NCBI RefSeq assembly: GCF_010548275.1
Contig: NZ_JAAGLT010000037.1
Location: 25,479-89,478 of the forward strand
Length of the DNA stretch: 64,000 bases
Reading direction: 5' to 3'
From: Streptomyces sp. SID12488
GTDB lineage: Bacteria; Actinomycetota; Actinomycetes; Streptomycetales; Streptomycetaceae
Part shown: positions 53,371-62,148 of the stretch, in pieces
How the letters are laid out: every line of letters starts with the position of its first letter
Numbering within the stretch: position 1 is the first letter of the stretch
Position numbers and translations under genes: made by a program
The notes under the pieces: model-generated
The model's database searches: none
What the model was told of the DNA's origin: nothing
What the model saw: only the letters and a program-made list of their open reading frames with translations

Positions 53371-54310
53371 ATGAGGCTAACAAGAGTCTTAAATGTCGAT
53401 AGTATGACATTTCTTGCACAGTCAACGCGCCCTGAGGTCTTCGGGCGCCTGGAGGCGAGCCAAGGCCCCCACATCCGAGCGCCGGGACTCCCCAGCAGGC
53501 CGTCAGCGGCGACAGTGGCCGACAGGGGCTGGTCGGCGGAGCCGGCCTCCGCCTGGGCCCACCTCGGACGGGTGTCGACTCCGACGGGGCCAAGGGTGCC
53601 CCGCGTTTGGGGACTGTCAGGGCCGGACCGAGAGCCAGGCCATCAGCCGGGCAAGACCCGGCCGGGACCAGTCGACCGCATTCTCGGTGTAATACGACAG
53701 ATACTCGGATGTTCCGTCGCCTCACGCCTTGACCAGGTCCAGGCGTATGAACGCGTTCACCGCATCGGACCGTCAGGGCGGACAGGGGCGGCTGTCAGCG
53801 CCCCAGCGTACGGTCGGTGAGCACACCTCCGCCTGGACGAAGCTGCGGCTTGGCGACCGCCGACTGTCAGTGGGCACAGGTAAAGTGCCCCCGCGCATTT
53901 CCGGGGCAGCTGATTCTGCCCACTTCACTGGGTGAACACCCGGCAAATCAGCCCAAAAACAACCGCTCGGGTGTGCCTTCCCTCACCCTCCAGAGTGTGT
54001 GACGTCCGTCACACGAAAGGTAAAAAAGGGGTGCCAACCTGGGGTGTTACCGGATAAGCAAGATCAAAACGTGCAGATCAACATGTGGCTACACGATGCA
54101 CAACCACAACAACGCAAGGCAAGATGGGGGCATCGCCGCATCCGAGTGTGATCGTCGCCACAAAGGCGGCCTCTATCTTGCATACGCGGCGGTAACCGCA
54201 TTCGGAAATACGGAAGGCCCCACCCGACGCCGGCCAAGCATCCAGGTGAGGCCCTCCCTCAGCACTCCGTCTGCAGCGCGGCCCCGACCGTTAGGTCGGG
54301 GCTCTTCGCG
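53371..54310. other. 900-base gene-free stretch
   Basis: No gene is supported in this interval. It contains a perfect CRP-type palindrome (53997-54014) followed by an A-rich run and a hairpin-prone part (GGCCCCACC with AGGTGAGGCC around 54220-54260). The open frame at 54096-54326 has no ribosome-binding site and no protein-like content. Confidence 0.4.
53997..54014. promoter_or_regulatory. CRP/FNR-type palindrome
   Basis: GTGTGACGTCCGTCACAC is a perfect inverted repeat with TGTGA-N6-TCACA at its centre, the classical CRP consensus, and also fits the GTG-N6-GNCAC motif reported for Streptomyces Crp. No intact gene begins within 250 bases on either side. Confidence 0.5.
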
Positions 54311-54451
54311 TTACAGCGGCCCGTAGTCCCGCACGATCTTGTAGACCGTGACGACGACCGGCCCCAGCCAGCGGACCGCCCGTCGGTGCGGCGGAATCCG
54401 CTTGCTGCAGCAGCGGCAGTGCCCCTCCGGCTTCTCGTTCTCCTCGGCCAT
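54311..54451 (-). CDS. 46-residue Cys-containing small protein
   Basis: ATG 54451 opens a 46-codon frame: an acidic start (AEENEKPEG), then HCRCCSKRIPPHRRAVRWLG and a hydrophobic VVVTVYKIVRDYG end. The CRCC/basic segment could bind metal. A 17-base palindrome lies 20 bases upstream of the start. The family is unknown and expression is uncertain. Confidence 0.45.
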   Translation of the reverse strand: MAEENEKPEGHCRCCSKRIPPHRRAVRWLGPVVVTVYKIVRDYGPL

Positions 54452-54469
54452 CGGGATCCATCACCCCAT

Positions 54470-54486
54470 TCCGTAGGACCTACGGA
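54470..54486. promoter_or_regulatory. Palindrome upstream of the 46-residue gene
   Basis: TCCGTAGGACCTACGGA is an inverted repeat with eight-base arms around one base. Its place just upstream of the small gene suggests an operator. Confidence 0.4.
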
Positions 54487-54915
54487 TTTCGCAGGTCCGG
54501 TGGGTGGGTCCATATCCTTCATGGACTCCCGCGGGGAGCCACGAGTGCTCGCGGACCCCAGGGGTGACTGATTGCGAGCAGCGTACCCGCACGGTGCGGA
54601 ATCCGTAGGGCCGTCAACTTCCCCTCCCTGCAAGGCGAGCGAGGCACCGCGTGCCACGACAGACGACTGCACGGGGCACGCATCCTCAACTTCGCACGAC
54701 CACAGCACTCTTACCTGCAACTCACCCTGGCCGTACGTCCGGAACTGAGTGCCAGTTCCCCTCAAGCAAGTCGCCTATCTCACACAGGAATGCCAGGTTC
54801 CAACTGAACCGTCAGGCCCGAACCACCGTATTAATACGACTAGTTGAGGTCAGGCGGTTGCCGGACAACGGCACCGACGCGGGTGCGAGGCGCCTGCCCG
54901 GGAGAGTTCGCAGGG

Positions 54916-55887
54916 TTACTGCCGTGGTCCTCGTTCCCCACCGGCCCCCGGAGCCTCGCCTTCGTCCAGGCGGGCTCGCCGCTTTGCGCGTACGCCAGTG
55001 CCAGACCTGTCCGGGGCCGACCAGTCCGGCTCGTCCCCGGGATCCTTCGTCGCCACCTTGGTCACCTGCAGTCCTGCGGCCCGGCCCCGGGTGTGCTGAC
55101 TCGTATCGCACGTCAGCAACCGAACGTCGCGGCCGGCCAGGCCCTGGATAGCCACCGTCCGGTCGATGATCTCGACATCGGGGCGGTCCAGGCGCACATG
55201 GCCGGGGGGATCAAGAACGATCTCCACGTTGACCCTGCCGCGGGTCTCGCCGTCCCGAGCGGTGTGCACCCCCTCATGCAGGACCCCGTGGGTGCCGCCG
55301 TTGAGGACCCCGTCGAGGAGGCCAAGCGTGTGGGCGGCACGCCAGCGGGCCCGGTGCTTGCTGGCGTCCTTGAGGTCATCCAGCTCGTCGACCACCACGA
55401 TCGGGAACAGCAGGCGCACGAACTGCCAGCGCGGCACGTCGAGCACCTCATGCAGGTCGACCTCGGCCAGCTTCACCTCGTTCTGGATGTAGAAGCTGGA
55501 GTCGGCTACGACGAACACCTCCCGCTGGCTCCACCGGCCGATCCGCGTATCCAGCGCAGCCACGGCCGCCTCGAAAGCCTCGATCCGTTCGGCGACCTCA
55601 AGTTGCACCAGACCGTTGACAAGACGCTGCTGGGCGGTCCCGGCGAGCGTGCCGCAGCTGCCCAGCAGCGCCTGGTAGCGGTCGGTGAACACGAGCTGGT
55701 CGAGGTCCCGGTCGCTGATCTGGGAGCGCAGCATCCGCGCGGACTCCGTGGCCCACTCCAGATACGTCAGCAGCCCCTCGAAGGCGCTGCCGTACGGCCG
55801 CTGCAGGTTGATCGCCGCGGTGTGGACACCGCTGAGCGCCTGGCGGATGTTCTTCCGGTCTGTGCCGGGGCGCGGTGTGATGAGCAT
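54916..55887 (-). CDS. PIN-domain ribonuclease-like protein
   Basis: About 323 residues from ATG 55887 (AGGA seven bases before); the frame is open to 55971, which would run almost into the terminal repeat. The N-terminal 120 residues are helical (LTYLEWATESARMLRSQISD). The C-terminal part is a PINc-type nuclease domain with the acidic residues in EVFVVADSSFYIQ, FPIVVVDELDDLKD, VEIIDRTVAIQGLAG and VRLLTCDTSQ. Such domains cleave RNA. There is no adjacent antitoxin-like gene, so a toxin-antitoxin role is not supported. A basic tail follows the domain. Confidence 0.75.
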   Translation of the reverse strand: MLITPRPGTDRKNIRQALSGVHTAAINLQRPYGSAFEGLLTYLEWATESARMLRSQISDRDLDQLVFTDRYQALLGSCGTLAGTAQQRLVNGLVQLEVAERIEAFEAAVAALDTRIGRWSQREVFVVADSSFYIQNEVKLAEVDLHEVLDVPRWQFVRLLFPIVVVDELDDLKDASKHRARWRAAHTLGLLDGVLNGGTHGVLHEGVHTARDGETRGRVNVEIVLDPPGHVRLDRPDVEIIDRTVAIQGLAGRDVRLLTCDTSQHTRGRAAGLQVTKVATKDPGDEPDWSAPDRSGTGVRAKRRARLDEGEAPGAGGERGPRQ

Positions 55888-55967
55888 GTGCTGATCCTGC
55901 CAGTGCGGCCCGCTGGTGCGCCTCGGGCTTCCGACGTCACAGGCCTCCAGCGCCAGAAGACAGAGCC

Positions 55968-56035
55968 ACATGTCTAACTTGCCTTACACCTCTGCAATAC
56001 GTTGACCTGTAGAGACACTTGACAACACTAGATAA
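55968..56035 (-). repeat. 68-bp terminal repeat, right (inverted) copy
   Basis: The reverse complement begins TTATCTAGTGTTGTCAAGTG and matches 44648-44715 at 58 of 68 positions. It is followed at 56036-56041 by TCATCG, the same six bases (reverse-complemented) as the right junction core CGATGA at 63391-63396. Confidence 0.85.
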
Positions 56036-56041
56036 TCATCG

Positions 56042-56608
56042 CCGGTGATCGGCCCGCGCACCCCGCCGGGCGCGCCTGTGTAGGTTCCGCGTCTCGGTGT
56101 CCAATTTCTGACTGCCGTGTCCAACGGCTGACCAATTGGACGGGGTTCTGAGCAAACCGCAGGTCCGCCCCCTGCCTGCGCCGGTCTCGATCACGGCCGC
56201 GCCATCAGGGCCGGGGATTGGACACGGTTCCGCGGAATGCGTTCGGTGGACACGAGCGCCGAACGCCGATGCTCCGCAGGTCACAGCGATGCCGTTGGAC
56301 GCCAAAGCGCGGAACCTACAGCCTGGATGCGGAACAGTGGCCTTAACCTCGGCCTGATCTGACCGTCCCAGCTGCCACCGTGGCCGCTTCTCCCGTTGAC
56401 ACCAGGGGGAAGCGGCCATTGTCGTGCGACCGGGGCAGCCGGCGTCACCCACATGGGTGCAGTCCGGACCGGACGCACGGAACCTTCGCCCTGCTCACGG
56501 ACGCTGGAGCGTCAACCGGCCGCACCGCAGGGGGCTTTCGCCTTCCCGGACGGCCCATTCATCTCATTACAGTACGACCTCATCTGATGGTTTTTGTGAG
56601 GGGTGTCT
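56042..56608. other. Non-coding leader before the three-gene operon
   Basis: No gene is supported. The part around 56090-56140 holds repeated GTGTCCAA and CCAATTGGAC words that may be regulatory. Open frames here have no start signals. Confidence 0.35.
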
Positions 56609-57445
56609 GTGAGTTACTCGGACCGGGATGTCCAAGACGGCCGTGCCCTGGTGAACAGGGGCAGCGTCAACCGGCTGGAATTGGGCGACAAGCTGCTGAC
56701 GGTGACCGCGGGTGGCGGCGACGGCGTCCTGGACGCGTTCTGCGACGCGATCGGCCTGAGCCCGCGCTCGGGCCGTGACTACCGGCTCGTCTCCCGCCTC
56801 TGCACGCCGCCGCTGCGGGCGAAGATTGCCGCCACCGGCGTCCAGGCCACCTGGAGCATCCTGCGTGAGGGCGCGCGGACCGGTGCGGGCGGGGTTGCGG
56901 TCGACGAGGGCTACCGCACGCTGCTGGTGCTGCTGGAGGAGGCCGCCGCGCAGGGCCGCGACCAGCTGAAACTGCCCGAGTACCACCAGGCGCTGGGCAC
57001 CGCCCCGGCGCTTGGGGACCTGATGGACCCGCACCGGGGCGACGCCGCGAAGCTGGTGGAGTACCTGGGCGGCCTTCAGGGCGGCGCCCGCGAGAAGATC
57101 GTGGTCTCACTGCTGGAGGCCGACGCCCGTCTGCGCTCGTCGGTCCGCAAGACCGTCAACGAGCAGCACCGGCGGGAACGTGACCGGGAACGGATCGACT
57201 GCGGCGCGACGCCGGGCCAGTGGATGGCCCTGGCCCGGGACTTGGTGCGGGTGGGCGACCAGGCCACCGGCTTCATCGCCCGCCACCAGAGCGCTGGCGC
57301 ACTGTGCGAAGAGCAGCTTCCCGCGGCCAGGGACGCGCTGACCAAAATCGAGTTGATGGCGACCTGGATCAAACTGCGGGTGGACGGCGAGAGCGAGAGC
57401 GCCCGCCGTGAACGCGGCACCGCACGGGTCCCGGTGGCGGTGTGA
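56609..57445 (+). CDS. unknown element protein 1 of a coupled three-gene operon
   Basis: About 278 residues from GTG 56609, with GAGGGG five bases upstream; GTG 56603 is also in frame. The N-terminal part (LELGDKLLTVTAGGGDGVLD, then FCDAIGLSPRSGRDYRLVSR) recalls the helix-turn-helix half of DUF6192/RacO-type plasmid proteins, but the match is weak and from memory. The rest is helical and charged (LRSSVRKTVNEQHRRERDRE). No enzyme motif is seen. Its stop overlaps the next start. It is convergent with the recombinase trio. Confidence 0.75.
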   Translation: MSYSDRDVQDGRALVNRGSVNRLELGDKLLTVTAGGGDGVLDAFCDAIGLSPRSGRDYRLVSRLCTPPLRAKIAATGVQATWSILREGARTGAGGVAVDEGYRTLLVLLEEAAAQGRDQLKLPEYHQALGTAPALGDLMDPHRGDAAKLVEYLGGLQGGAREKIVVSLLEADARLRSSVRKTVNEQHRRERDRERIDCGATPGQWMALARDLVRVGDQATGFIARHQSAGALCEEQLPAARDALTKIELMATWIKLRVDGESESARRERGTARVPVAV

Positions 57446-58431
57446 TGCCGCCCCCGATCGAGGAGACGGACGACTGCCTGGCAGCCGACGTCGCGGAGTT
57501 CGCCCGGCACGACCGCAGCGGGGGCTGGGCACTGGCCCACCTGGTCGCACGCCGGGTCGAATACGACGCCGGACGCGGGGTCACGCTCGAACAGCAAGCG
57601 AAACGTTCCGACCGGAACATTTACCGGCAGATCAGCGGTCGGGAGTTCGCGCGTAGGGCCAAGACCAACGTCAAGCGTGTCCTGGCGTTGCACGACGCGT
57701 GGGTTCGGGCGGCGGCAGACGGCCGAGTGCCGTCCGTGGAGAAGGTCGCTACGGGCGAGTTCGTCGAGTTGCCCGATGAGGAGGAGGTGCCCTTCTACGG
57801 TGAGCACGGGTACTACCGGGGCTACCAGGCCCGCATGCCGGCCGGCGAGCGCCGTCAGGCGCTGGAGGCGGAGTCCGAACGCCTGGGCGTGCGGCCGGGG
57901 GTTCCGGTGTACGTGTCCCAGCATCCGGGTGCGGTGAGGGCGGCGGTCCTGGCGGACGAGGGGACCCGTACCGCGGCGATGGAGGGCATCGCGGAATTCA
58001 ACCGCCGGGAGGCCCAAGAGCAGGACCGGGCCCACCGGGAAGCCGCGCAGCGTGCTGACGAACAGCGGGCCCGGGAGCTCGACGGCGGGGCCGGCACCTG
58101 GCCGGCCGAGGCGGATGGCACCGACGGCGCGATGGACGCCGGGCGGGCGGCGGCGGCCGTGCGGGCCGCCGCCGAGCCCACGGAGATGGACGCCGCTCTT
58201 CAGATCTTCAACGAGCTGGCCCAGGTCCGGATGGGGACACTGCGGGCGCTGTCGCTGCTGCAGCGGCATCAGGTCCACTTCAGCGACGACCGCGGCCGTG
58301 CGGTCTCCGAGCTGTGCGACGCCTCGCGGGCCGCCATCGACTTCATCCGGGACCTGGCGGCCAGTCAGTACACGACGCTGGACGACGAGGCCCTGCGGGC
58401 TTTCCTGGACGAGAGCGAGAAGCTGGGGTGA
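57442..58431 (+). CDS. unknown element protein 2 of the coupled operon
   Basis: A 329-residue protein starting at GTG 57442, overlapping the previous TGA; ATG 57445 is the alternative. The N-terminal third (GWALAHLVARRVEYDAGRGV, then FARRAKTNVKRVLALHDAW) looks like a DNA-binding helical region. The middle has an acidic turn (ELPDEEEVPFYGEHGYYRGY) and the C-terminal half is Ala/Glu/Arg-rich and probably coiled coil, ending in helices around MDAALQIFNELAQVRMGTL. I do not recognise it. Translational coupling on both sides suggests it acts with its neighbours. Confidence 0.75.
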   Translation: MMPPPIEETDDCLAADVAEFARHDRSGGWALAHLVARRVEYDAGRGVTLEQQAKRSDRNIYRQISGREFARRAKTNVKRVLALHDAWVRAAADGRVPSVEKVATGEFVELPDEEEVPFYGEHGYYRGYQARMPAGERRQALEAESERLGVRPGVPVYVSQHPGAVRAAVLADEGTRTAAMEGIAEFNRREAQEQDRAHREAAQRADEQRARELDGGAGTWPAEADGTDGAMDAGRAAAAVRAAAEPTEMDAALQIFNELAQVRMGTLRALSLLQRHQVHFSDDRGRAVSELCDASRAAIDFIRDLAASQYTTLDDEALRAFLDESEKLG

Positions 58432-59000
58432 ACCGTCGTGTCAAAGACGGGCCGCCGACCCGGTCCGAGCAGGACATCATCGATGTCATGCTGTGGCTGG
58501 ACCGCCGGGCGGGCGAAGAGGTGTCCTACGCGGAGATCGCGTCCGGGGTCGGTATCCCGGTGAGCAGCCGGCTGCGGGCGGCGGTGCGCGGAGCGCGGCG
58601 GGCCGTCGAGGTCGACGGCCACCGCCTGGAGCAGTTCATGCGCTCCAGCGACCCGCTTCGCCGCGGGGCGTGGGTGGCCCGCTTCCACCGCTGCGGTCAC
58701 GGGGATGAGTTCGGGGCCCGTGACGCGCTCCTGGCGTGCCGCAGAAGCGTCGCCTCCCTGGCAGAGATGAAACGCGCGACCGCCTTCGAGGCGACCAATC
58801 CCCACAGCATCGACGCGCAGGCGTTCGGGCAGATGGCCCAGACCGCCGACGGGGCTATGCGGCTGATCAGCGGTGTCGAGGGCCTGGGCACCAAGGTCAT
58901 GAAGAATCAGCGGACGATGAACGTGATGGCGGCACGGATCGCCGACCTGGAGGCCCAGGTCAGCGAGATGACCACGGACCCCTCGGCCGCGAGCGCCTGA
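58428..59000 (+). CDS. unknown element protein 3 of the coupled operon
   Basis: A 190-residue protein from GTG 58428 (GTGA overlap). Residues 10-45 look like a winged helix (DIIDVMLWLDRRAGEEVSYA, then EIASGVGIP). A basic region follows, and the C-terminus is a coiled coil (MNVMAARIADLEAQVSEM). The layout suggests a DNA-binding regulator or partition-type protein. No family is recognised. A shared hairpin terminator separates it from tnpC. Confidence 0.72.
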   Translation: MNRRVKDGPPTRSEQDIIDVMLWLDRRAGEEVSYAEIASGVGIPVSSRLRAAVRGARRAVEVDGHRLEQFMRSSDPLRRGAWVARFHRCGHGDEFGARDALLACRRSVASLAEMKRATAFEATNPHSIDAQAFGQMAQTADGAMRLISGVEGLGTKVMKNQRTMNVMAARIADLEAQVSEMTTDPSAASA

Positions 59001-59006
59001 CCAGTT

Positions 59007-59036
59007 GGGGGCACCCGTAGGGGTTCGGGTGCCCCC
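59007..59036. terminator. Bidirectional terminator between convergent operons
   Basis: GGGGGCACCCG (59007-59017) pairs perfectly with CGGGTGCCCCC (59026-59036). It lies in the 41-base gap between the stop of the three-gene operon and the stop of tnpC, and can serve both. Confidence 0.75.
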
Positions 59037-59041
59037 GCCGG

Positions 59042-59614
59042 TCAGCCGGACCGGTTGACGTTCTTGAACATCTGCCGGCCGGCCTCGCGCACGGCGACCA
59101 CCTCGTCCCGCGCCTCTTCCAGCTCGCGCAGCAGACCTGCGTTGTCCGCACGGGCCGCGGCGAGTTCGTCCTTGACGCGCTGGACCTCCGCCTGGAGTTC
59201 GCCCACGCGCCCGGTCAGTTCCTTGGTGCCGCGCTGGTCCAGTTGTGCGCCCAGGGAGCGCTGGACGGCCTGCTTGAGGCGGTCCCGTTCCCCGCGCAGG
59301 GCCCTGGTCTCGGCGCGGGCCAGCTCCAGATCGGTGGCCAGGCTCGCAGCCGACGCCCCCACACCGGATTTCCGCTCGCGCCGCACACTCTTGGCCTGGC
59401 CCTTCATCGCGGCCTCGACGTGCTCACGCACGCCCGCGGCGTAGACGAGCCAGGTGGAAACTTCTGCGGTGCGGGCGACGGCCGCGAAGCTGATCGGGGT
59501 GCCGCTGTCCTTCATGGTGTCTATGGCTGCCAGGACCTGCCCTCGCTTGGCCACGCTGTCGCGCTTGCGGGCCTCGCGCAGGGCGTCGGCGGGCTTGCGT
59601 TTCGCCTCGTTCAT
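59042..59614 (-). CDS. tnpC: TnpC-like accessory protein of the recombinase trio (DUF6262 type)
   Basis: A 190-residue protein; ATG 59614 overlaps the tnpB stop. The first 75 residues are a TnpC/DUF6262-like helical DNA-binding part (VLAAIDTMKDSGTPISFAAV, then ARTAEVSTWLVYA). The rest is a long coiled coil (RALRGERDRLKQAVQRSLG, VGELQAEVQRVKDELAAA). In Tn554 the third gene assists transposition and orientation choice without being a recombinase. Gene order and overlap match that arrangement. Confidence 0.8.
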   Translation of the reverse strand: MNEAKRKPADALREARKRDSVAKRGQVLAAIDTMKDSGTPISFAAVARTAEVSTWLVYAAGVREHVEAAMKGQAKSVRRERKSGVGASAASLATDLELARAETRALRGERDRLKQAVQRSLGAQLDQRGTKELTGRVGELQAEVQRVKDELAAARADNAGLLRELEEARDEVVAVREAGRQMFKNVNRSG

Positions 59615-62148
59615 GCCCCGGCCTCGTCCCGCTGCCCGGGGAAGGTGGGAATGGGCAGCGCGACCGCCCCGCGCCCCGACCTGGTGGCCCGCATCTTGCG
59701 CAGCACCGCCGACGCCTCCTCGACCTGCTCGCGCTCCTCGGGCTCCATCGCCTCCAGTTGCCCGTGCATCTGGGTCACCACCTTCTTGTACGCGGCGATC
59801 TGGTCGTCGAAGTTGCGGACGATGAACTCGTCGACCTCCATCATCACCGCCATCTCACGCTCGGTCCTCAACGCGCGGATCTGGTCCTCCACGGCCGGCA
59901 GGTAGGACGGATCGGGCCGGTAGAACGTGCAGCCCGCGCACTGGAACCGGATCGGGCACGCCTTCCCGCCCGCCTGCACATTCGACTTCTCGGTGCAGCC
60001 CCCGAACGGCACGGTCACCGACCCGCTCCCGTAGGCACGGCCGGACGACCTCGGCGCGGGCCGGCCGTTATGGTCGGTGGTGTGGCGGCGCATCACCTCG
60101 ACCGCCGCCCGCTTCCGCTTCTGAGTGATCTTGTAGTAGCCATGCGTGGTGGAAATCGCCCGGTGATCCATCAAATCCCGCAGCACGTCGATGTCGATGC
60201 CCGCGTCCGCGTGCCGCTGGGCGTAGGAGTGCCTAAACGCGTAGGGGAACACCAGCGCCTTCACGAAGGGCACGCGCGAACCGTCCTTGCTGAACTCCTC
60301 GGTGAGCAGGACGACGTCGTCCCGGCCCACCCAGGCCCGGATGAAGTGCGCGATGTGCTCGGGCAGCAGATGCCGCAGGATGCCGTTCTCACCGGTCGGC
60401 GGGAACAGGAACGACTCGCTGCCACTGGGCAGGTCCAGGCTCTCGCGCACCGCCAGCCACCGCTGGACGCACTGCGCGGTCTCCTGCGTGATCTGCAGGT
60501 GACGCCTATTCCGTCTGGCCTTGCGGTTGTCCCAGACCAGGGTCCACTCACGCCCCTCCCTCTTCAGACAGCCGGCCCGCAGTTCCGCGATCTCGTACGG
60601 GCGACGGCCGGTGTCCCGCAGCAGCTCGTAGACGGCTGTGCACATGGCCGCGACCTGCTCGGGCGTCATCCTCCCGTGCGTGACGCCCCGGCCCAGCAGG
60701 TGGATGTGGTCATCGAGCTGGTGGATGACGTCCTCGGGCACGGCCCGCCCGGCCTCGTCCTCCTCGCTGACCTCGTCGGCAGCAATGTGGTGGCTGCTGT
60801 GCCGGGCGAAGTAGGCGGACATGTCACCGAGGTATCCGGCGGCCCGGCTGTAGTCCAGGACCTTGAAGAAGAACGACAGCAAAGCGCCGCGCGTCTTGTT
60901 GCCCATCGGTGCGCCGTCCAGCTTGGGCAGCTCCCGGAACGCGCCGACCACCGCGTTCATGTCCGCGAAGGACAGTGCGGCGGCGTCCTGCCCGCCGCCG
61001 CTCTGCAAGCTCAGCGCACGCGCGGCCGTGACGCACGCACGGTGGGCCCGGCGCACCTCCCCGGTGGTCGGCTTCGTCTCGCCGATCCAGGCGACCAGGA
61101 TCTGCCGCAGCCACGGCTGCGACAGCTCGGTGAGGTCCACGTCACCGCTGCGGCTGGTCCTGCCGCCGCGCTTGCCCCGCACCCCGAGCTCCGCCAGGTC
61201 CAGCGTCGCGAGCGACGCCGGGTCCACCCCCTTGAACCGGGCGAAGCCGGCGGCCACGACCCGGTGCGCCTCGCGCAGCAGCGCGTCGACGTTCATCTGC
61301 GAGCGGCGCGGCACTTCCCCGGCCGCCACCGCGGCCAGGCTCTCGCAGGCATCGGCCAGATGCGTGATCATCTGGCGGGCCGCGAGCGGGTCGACCTTCT
61401 GGCCGCGCGCGTCGCGCTGCTGCAACACGTAGAGCACTTCCCACCGCACCAGCGGGTGCAGCGGCGCGAGCGAGAACTGGTGAACGCCCAGATAGGGGGC
61501 CTGCCGCTCCAGCCACGACGCCGGAAGGGGCGCCCCGGCGATCCGGGAGGCAGGGTGCTGCCTCAAGCGCCTGCCGTGCTGGAAGCACAGCCCCAGCGGG
61601 CCGCGGCCGTCGTAGCGACAGCCCCGCACCCGGCAGCCGGGCACCGGGTCATACGCCCGCTGGAGGGCCACCCATGCCTCCAACGAGGAGGACGGGTTTC
61701 GGTCCAGGTCCTTGTGGCGAAGCGAGGCGTGCGCACTGCACAGCCCCCACAGGTTCGACTCGCGCGGGCAGTCCTGAACGCGGCACAGCGCCTGCCGGCC
61801 GGTCATCGTCCGGTCGCGGACCGGCACATGGGTGGCCTTGAAGTCCTTCATGGACAGCCCGCCGGCCTTCTGCGCCTTCGCGCACCCCGAGCACAGGCTC
61901 TTCGTACTGGCCAGCGCGTCGCAGGCAGCGGTACCGCAGCGGAACACCACGGTCCGCGGATTTTCCACATCCCCGGTGAACACCAGCGTGTCCGCGTCCC
62001 ACTCGCCCGGCCGCCAGCCCTCGGCGACCTGCTCGCGCAGCCACACCGTCCAGCCCGCCGCCACGTCCGGCGGCAAGCTGCCGGCCGAAGTGTCCCGCGG
62101 TACGGTCCTCGGCCCGTGCAGCGGTACGACGTTGCTCGTGGCGCTCAC
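59611..62148 (-). CDS. tnpB: TnpB-like tyrosine recombinase with N-terminal zinc region
   Basis: An 845-residue recombinase from GTG 62148, overlapping the tnpA stop (GTGA). Residues 70-200 carry at least four Cys pairs (RCGTAACDAL, SLCSGCAKAQ, CRVQDCPRESNLWGLC, CRVRGCRYDG), probably zinc sites. The catalytic domain lies at residues 480-690: the first Arg in RDTGRRPYEIAELRAG, YAFRHSYAQRHADAG, the second His region in MDHRAISTTHG and the Tyr in HGYYKITQK. The usual His-x-x-Arg is Tyr-x-x-Arg here. A further Cys set (FGGCTEKSN, CPIRFQCAGC) follows, then a helical tail. It is the second, larger recombinase, as in Tn554. Confidence 0.88.
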   Translation of the reverse strand: MSATSNVVPLHGPRTVPRDTSAGSLPPDVAAGWTVWLREQVAEGWRPGEWDADTLVFTGDVENPRTVVFRCGTAACDALASTKSLCSGCAKAQKAGGLSMKDFKATHVPVRDRTMTGRQALCRVQDCPRESNLWGLCSAHASLRHKDLDRNPSSSLEAWVALQRAYDPVPGCRVRGCRYDGRGPLGLCFQHGRRLRQHPASRIAGAPLPASWLERQAPYLGVHQFSLAPLHPLVRWEVLYVLQQRDARGQKVDPLAARQMITHLADACESLAAVAAGEVPRRSQMNVDALLREAHRVVAAGFARFKGVDPASLATLDLAELGVRGKRGGRTSRSGDVDLTELSQPWLRQILVAWIGETKPTTGEVRRAHRACVTAARALSLQSGGGQDAAALSFADMNAVVGAFRELPKLDGAPMGNKTRGALLSFFFKVLDYSRAAGYLGDMSAYFARHSSHHIAADEVSEEDEAGRAVPEDVIHQLDDHIHLLGRGVTHGRMTPEQVAAMCTAVYELLRDTGRRPYEIAELRAGCLKREGREWTLVWDNRKARRNRRHLQITQETAQCVQRWLAVRESLDLPSGSESFLFPPTGENGILRHLLPEHIAHFIRAWVGRDDVVLLTEEFSKDGSRVPFVKALVFPYAFRHSYAQRHADAGIDIDVLRDLMDHRAISTTHGYYKITQKRKRAAVEVMRRHTTDHNGRPAPRSSGRAYGSGSVTVPFGGCTEKSNVQAGGKACPIRFQCAGCTFYRPDPSYLPAVEDQIRALRTEREMAVMMEVDEFIVRNFDDQIAAYKKVVTQMHGQLEAMEPEEREQVEEASAVLRKMRATRSGRGAVALPIPTFPGQRDEAGA

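Noticed and set aside
54096..54326. 76-codon plus-strand frame after the CRP-type box
   Set aside because: No ribosome-binding site, and the second half is low-complexity Arg/Pro/Ser.
54916..55887. Toxin-antitoxin pair with the PIN gene
   Set aside because: The protein is much longer than VapC toxins and no small antitoxin-like gene adjoins it.
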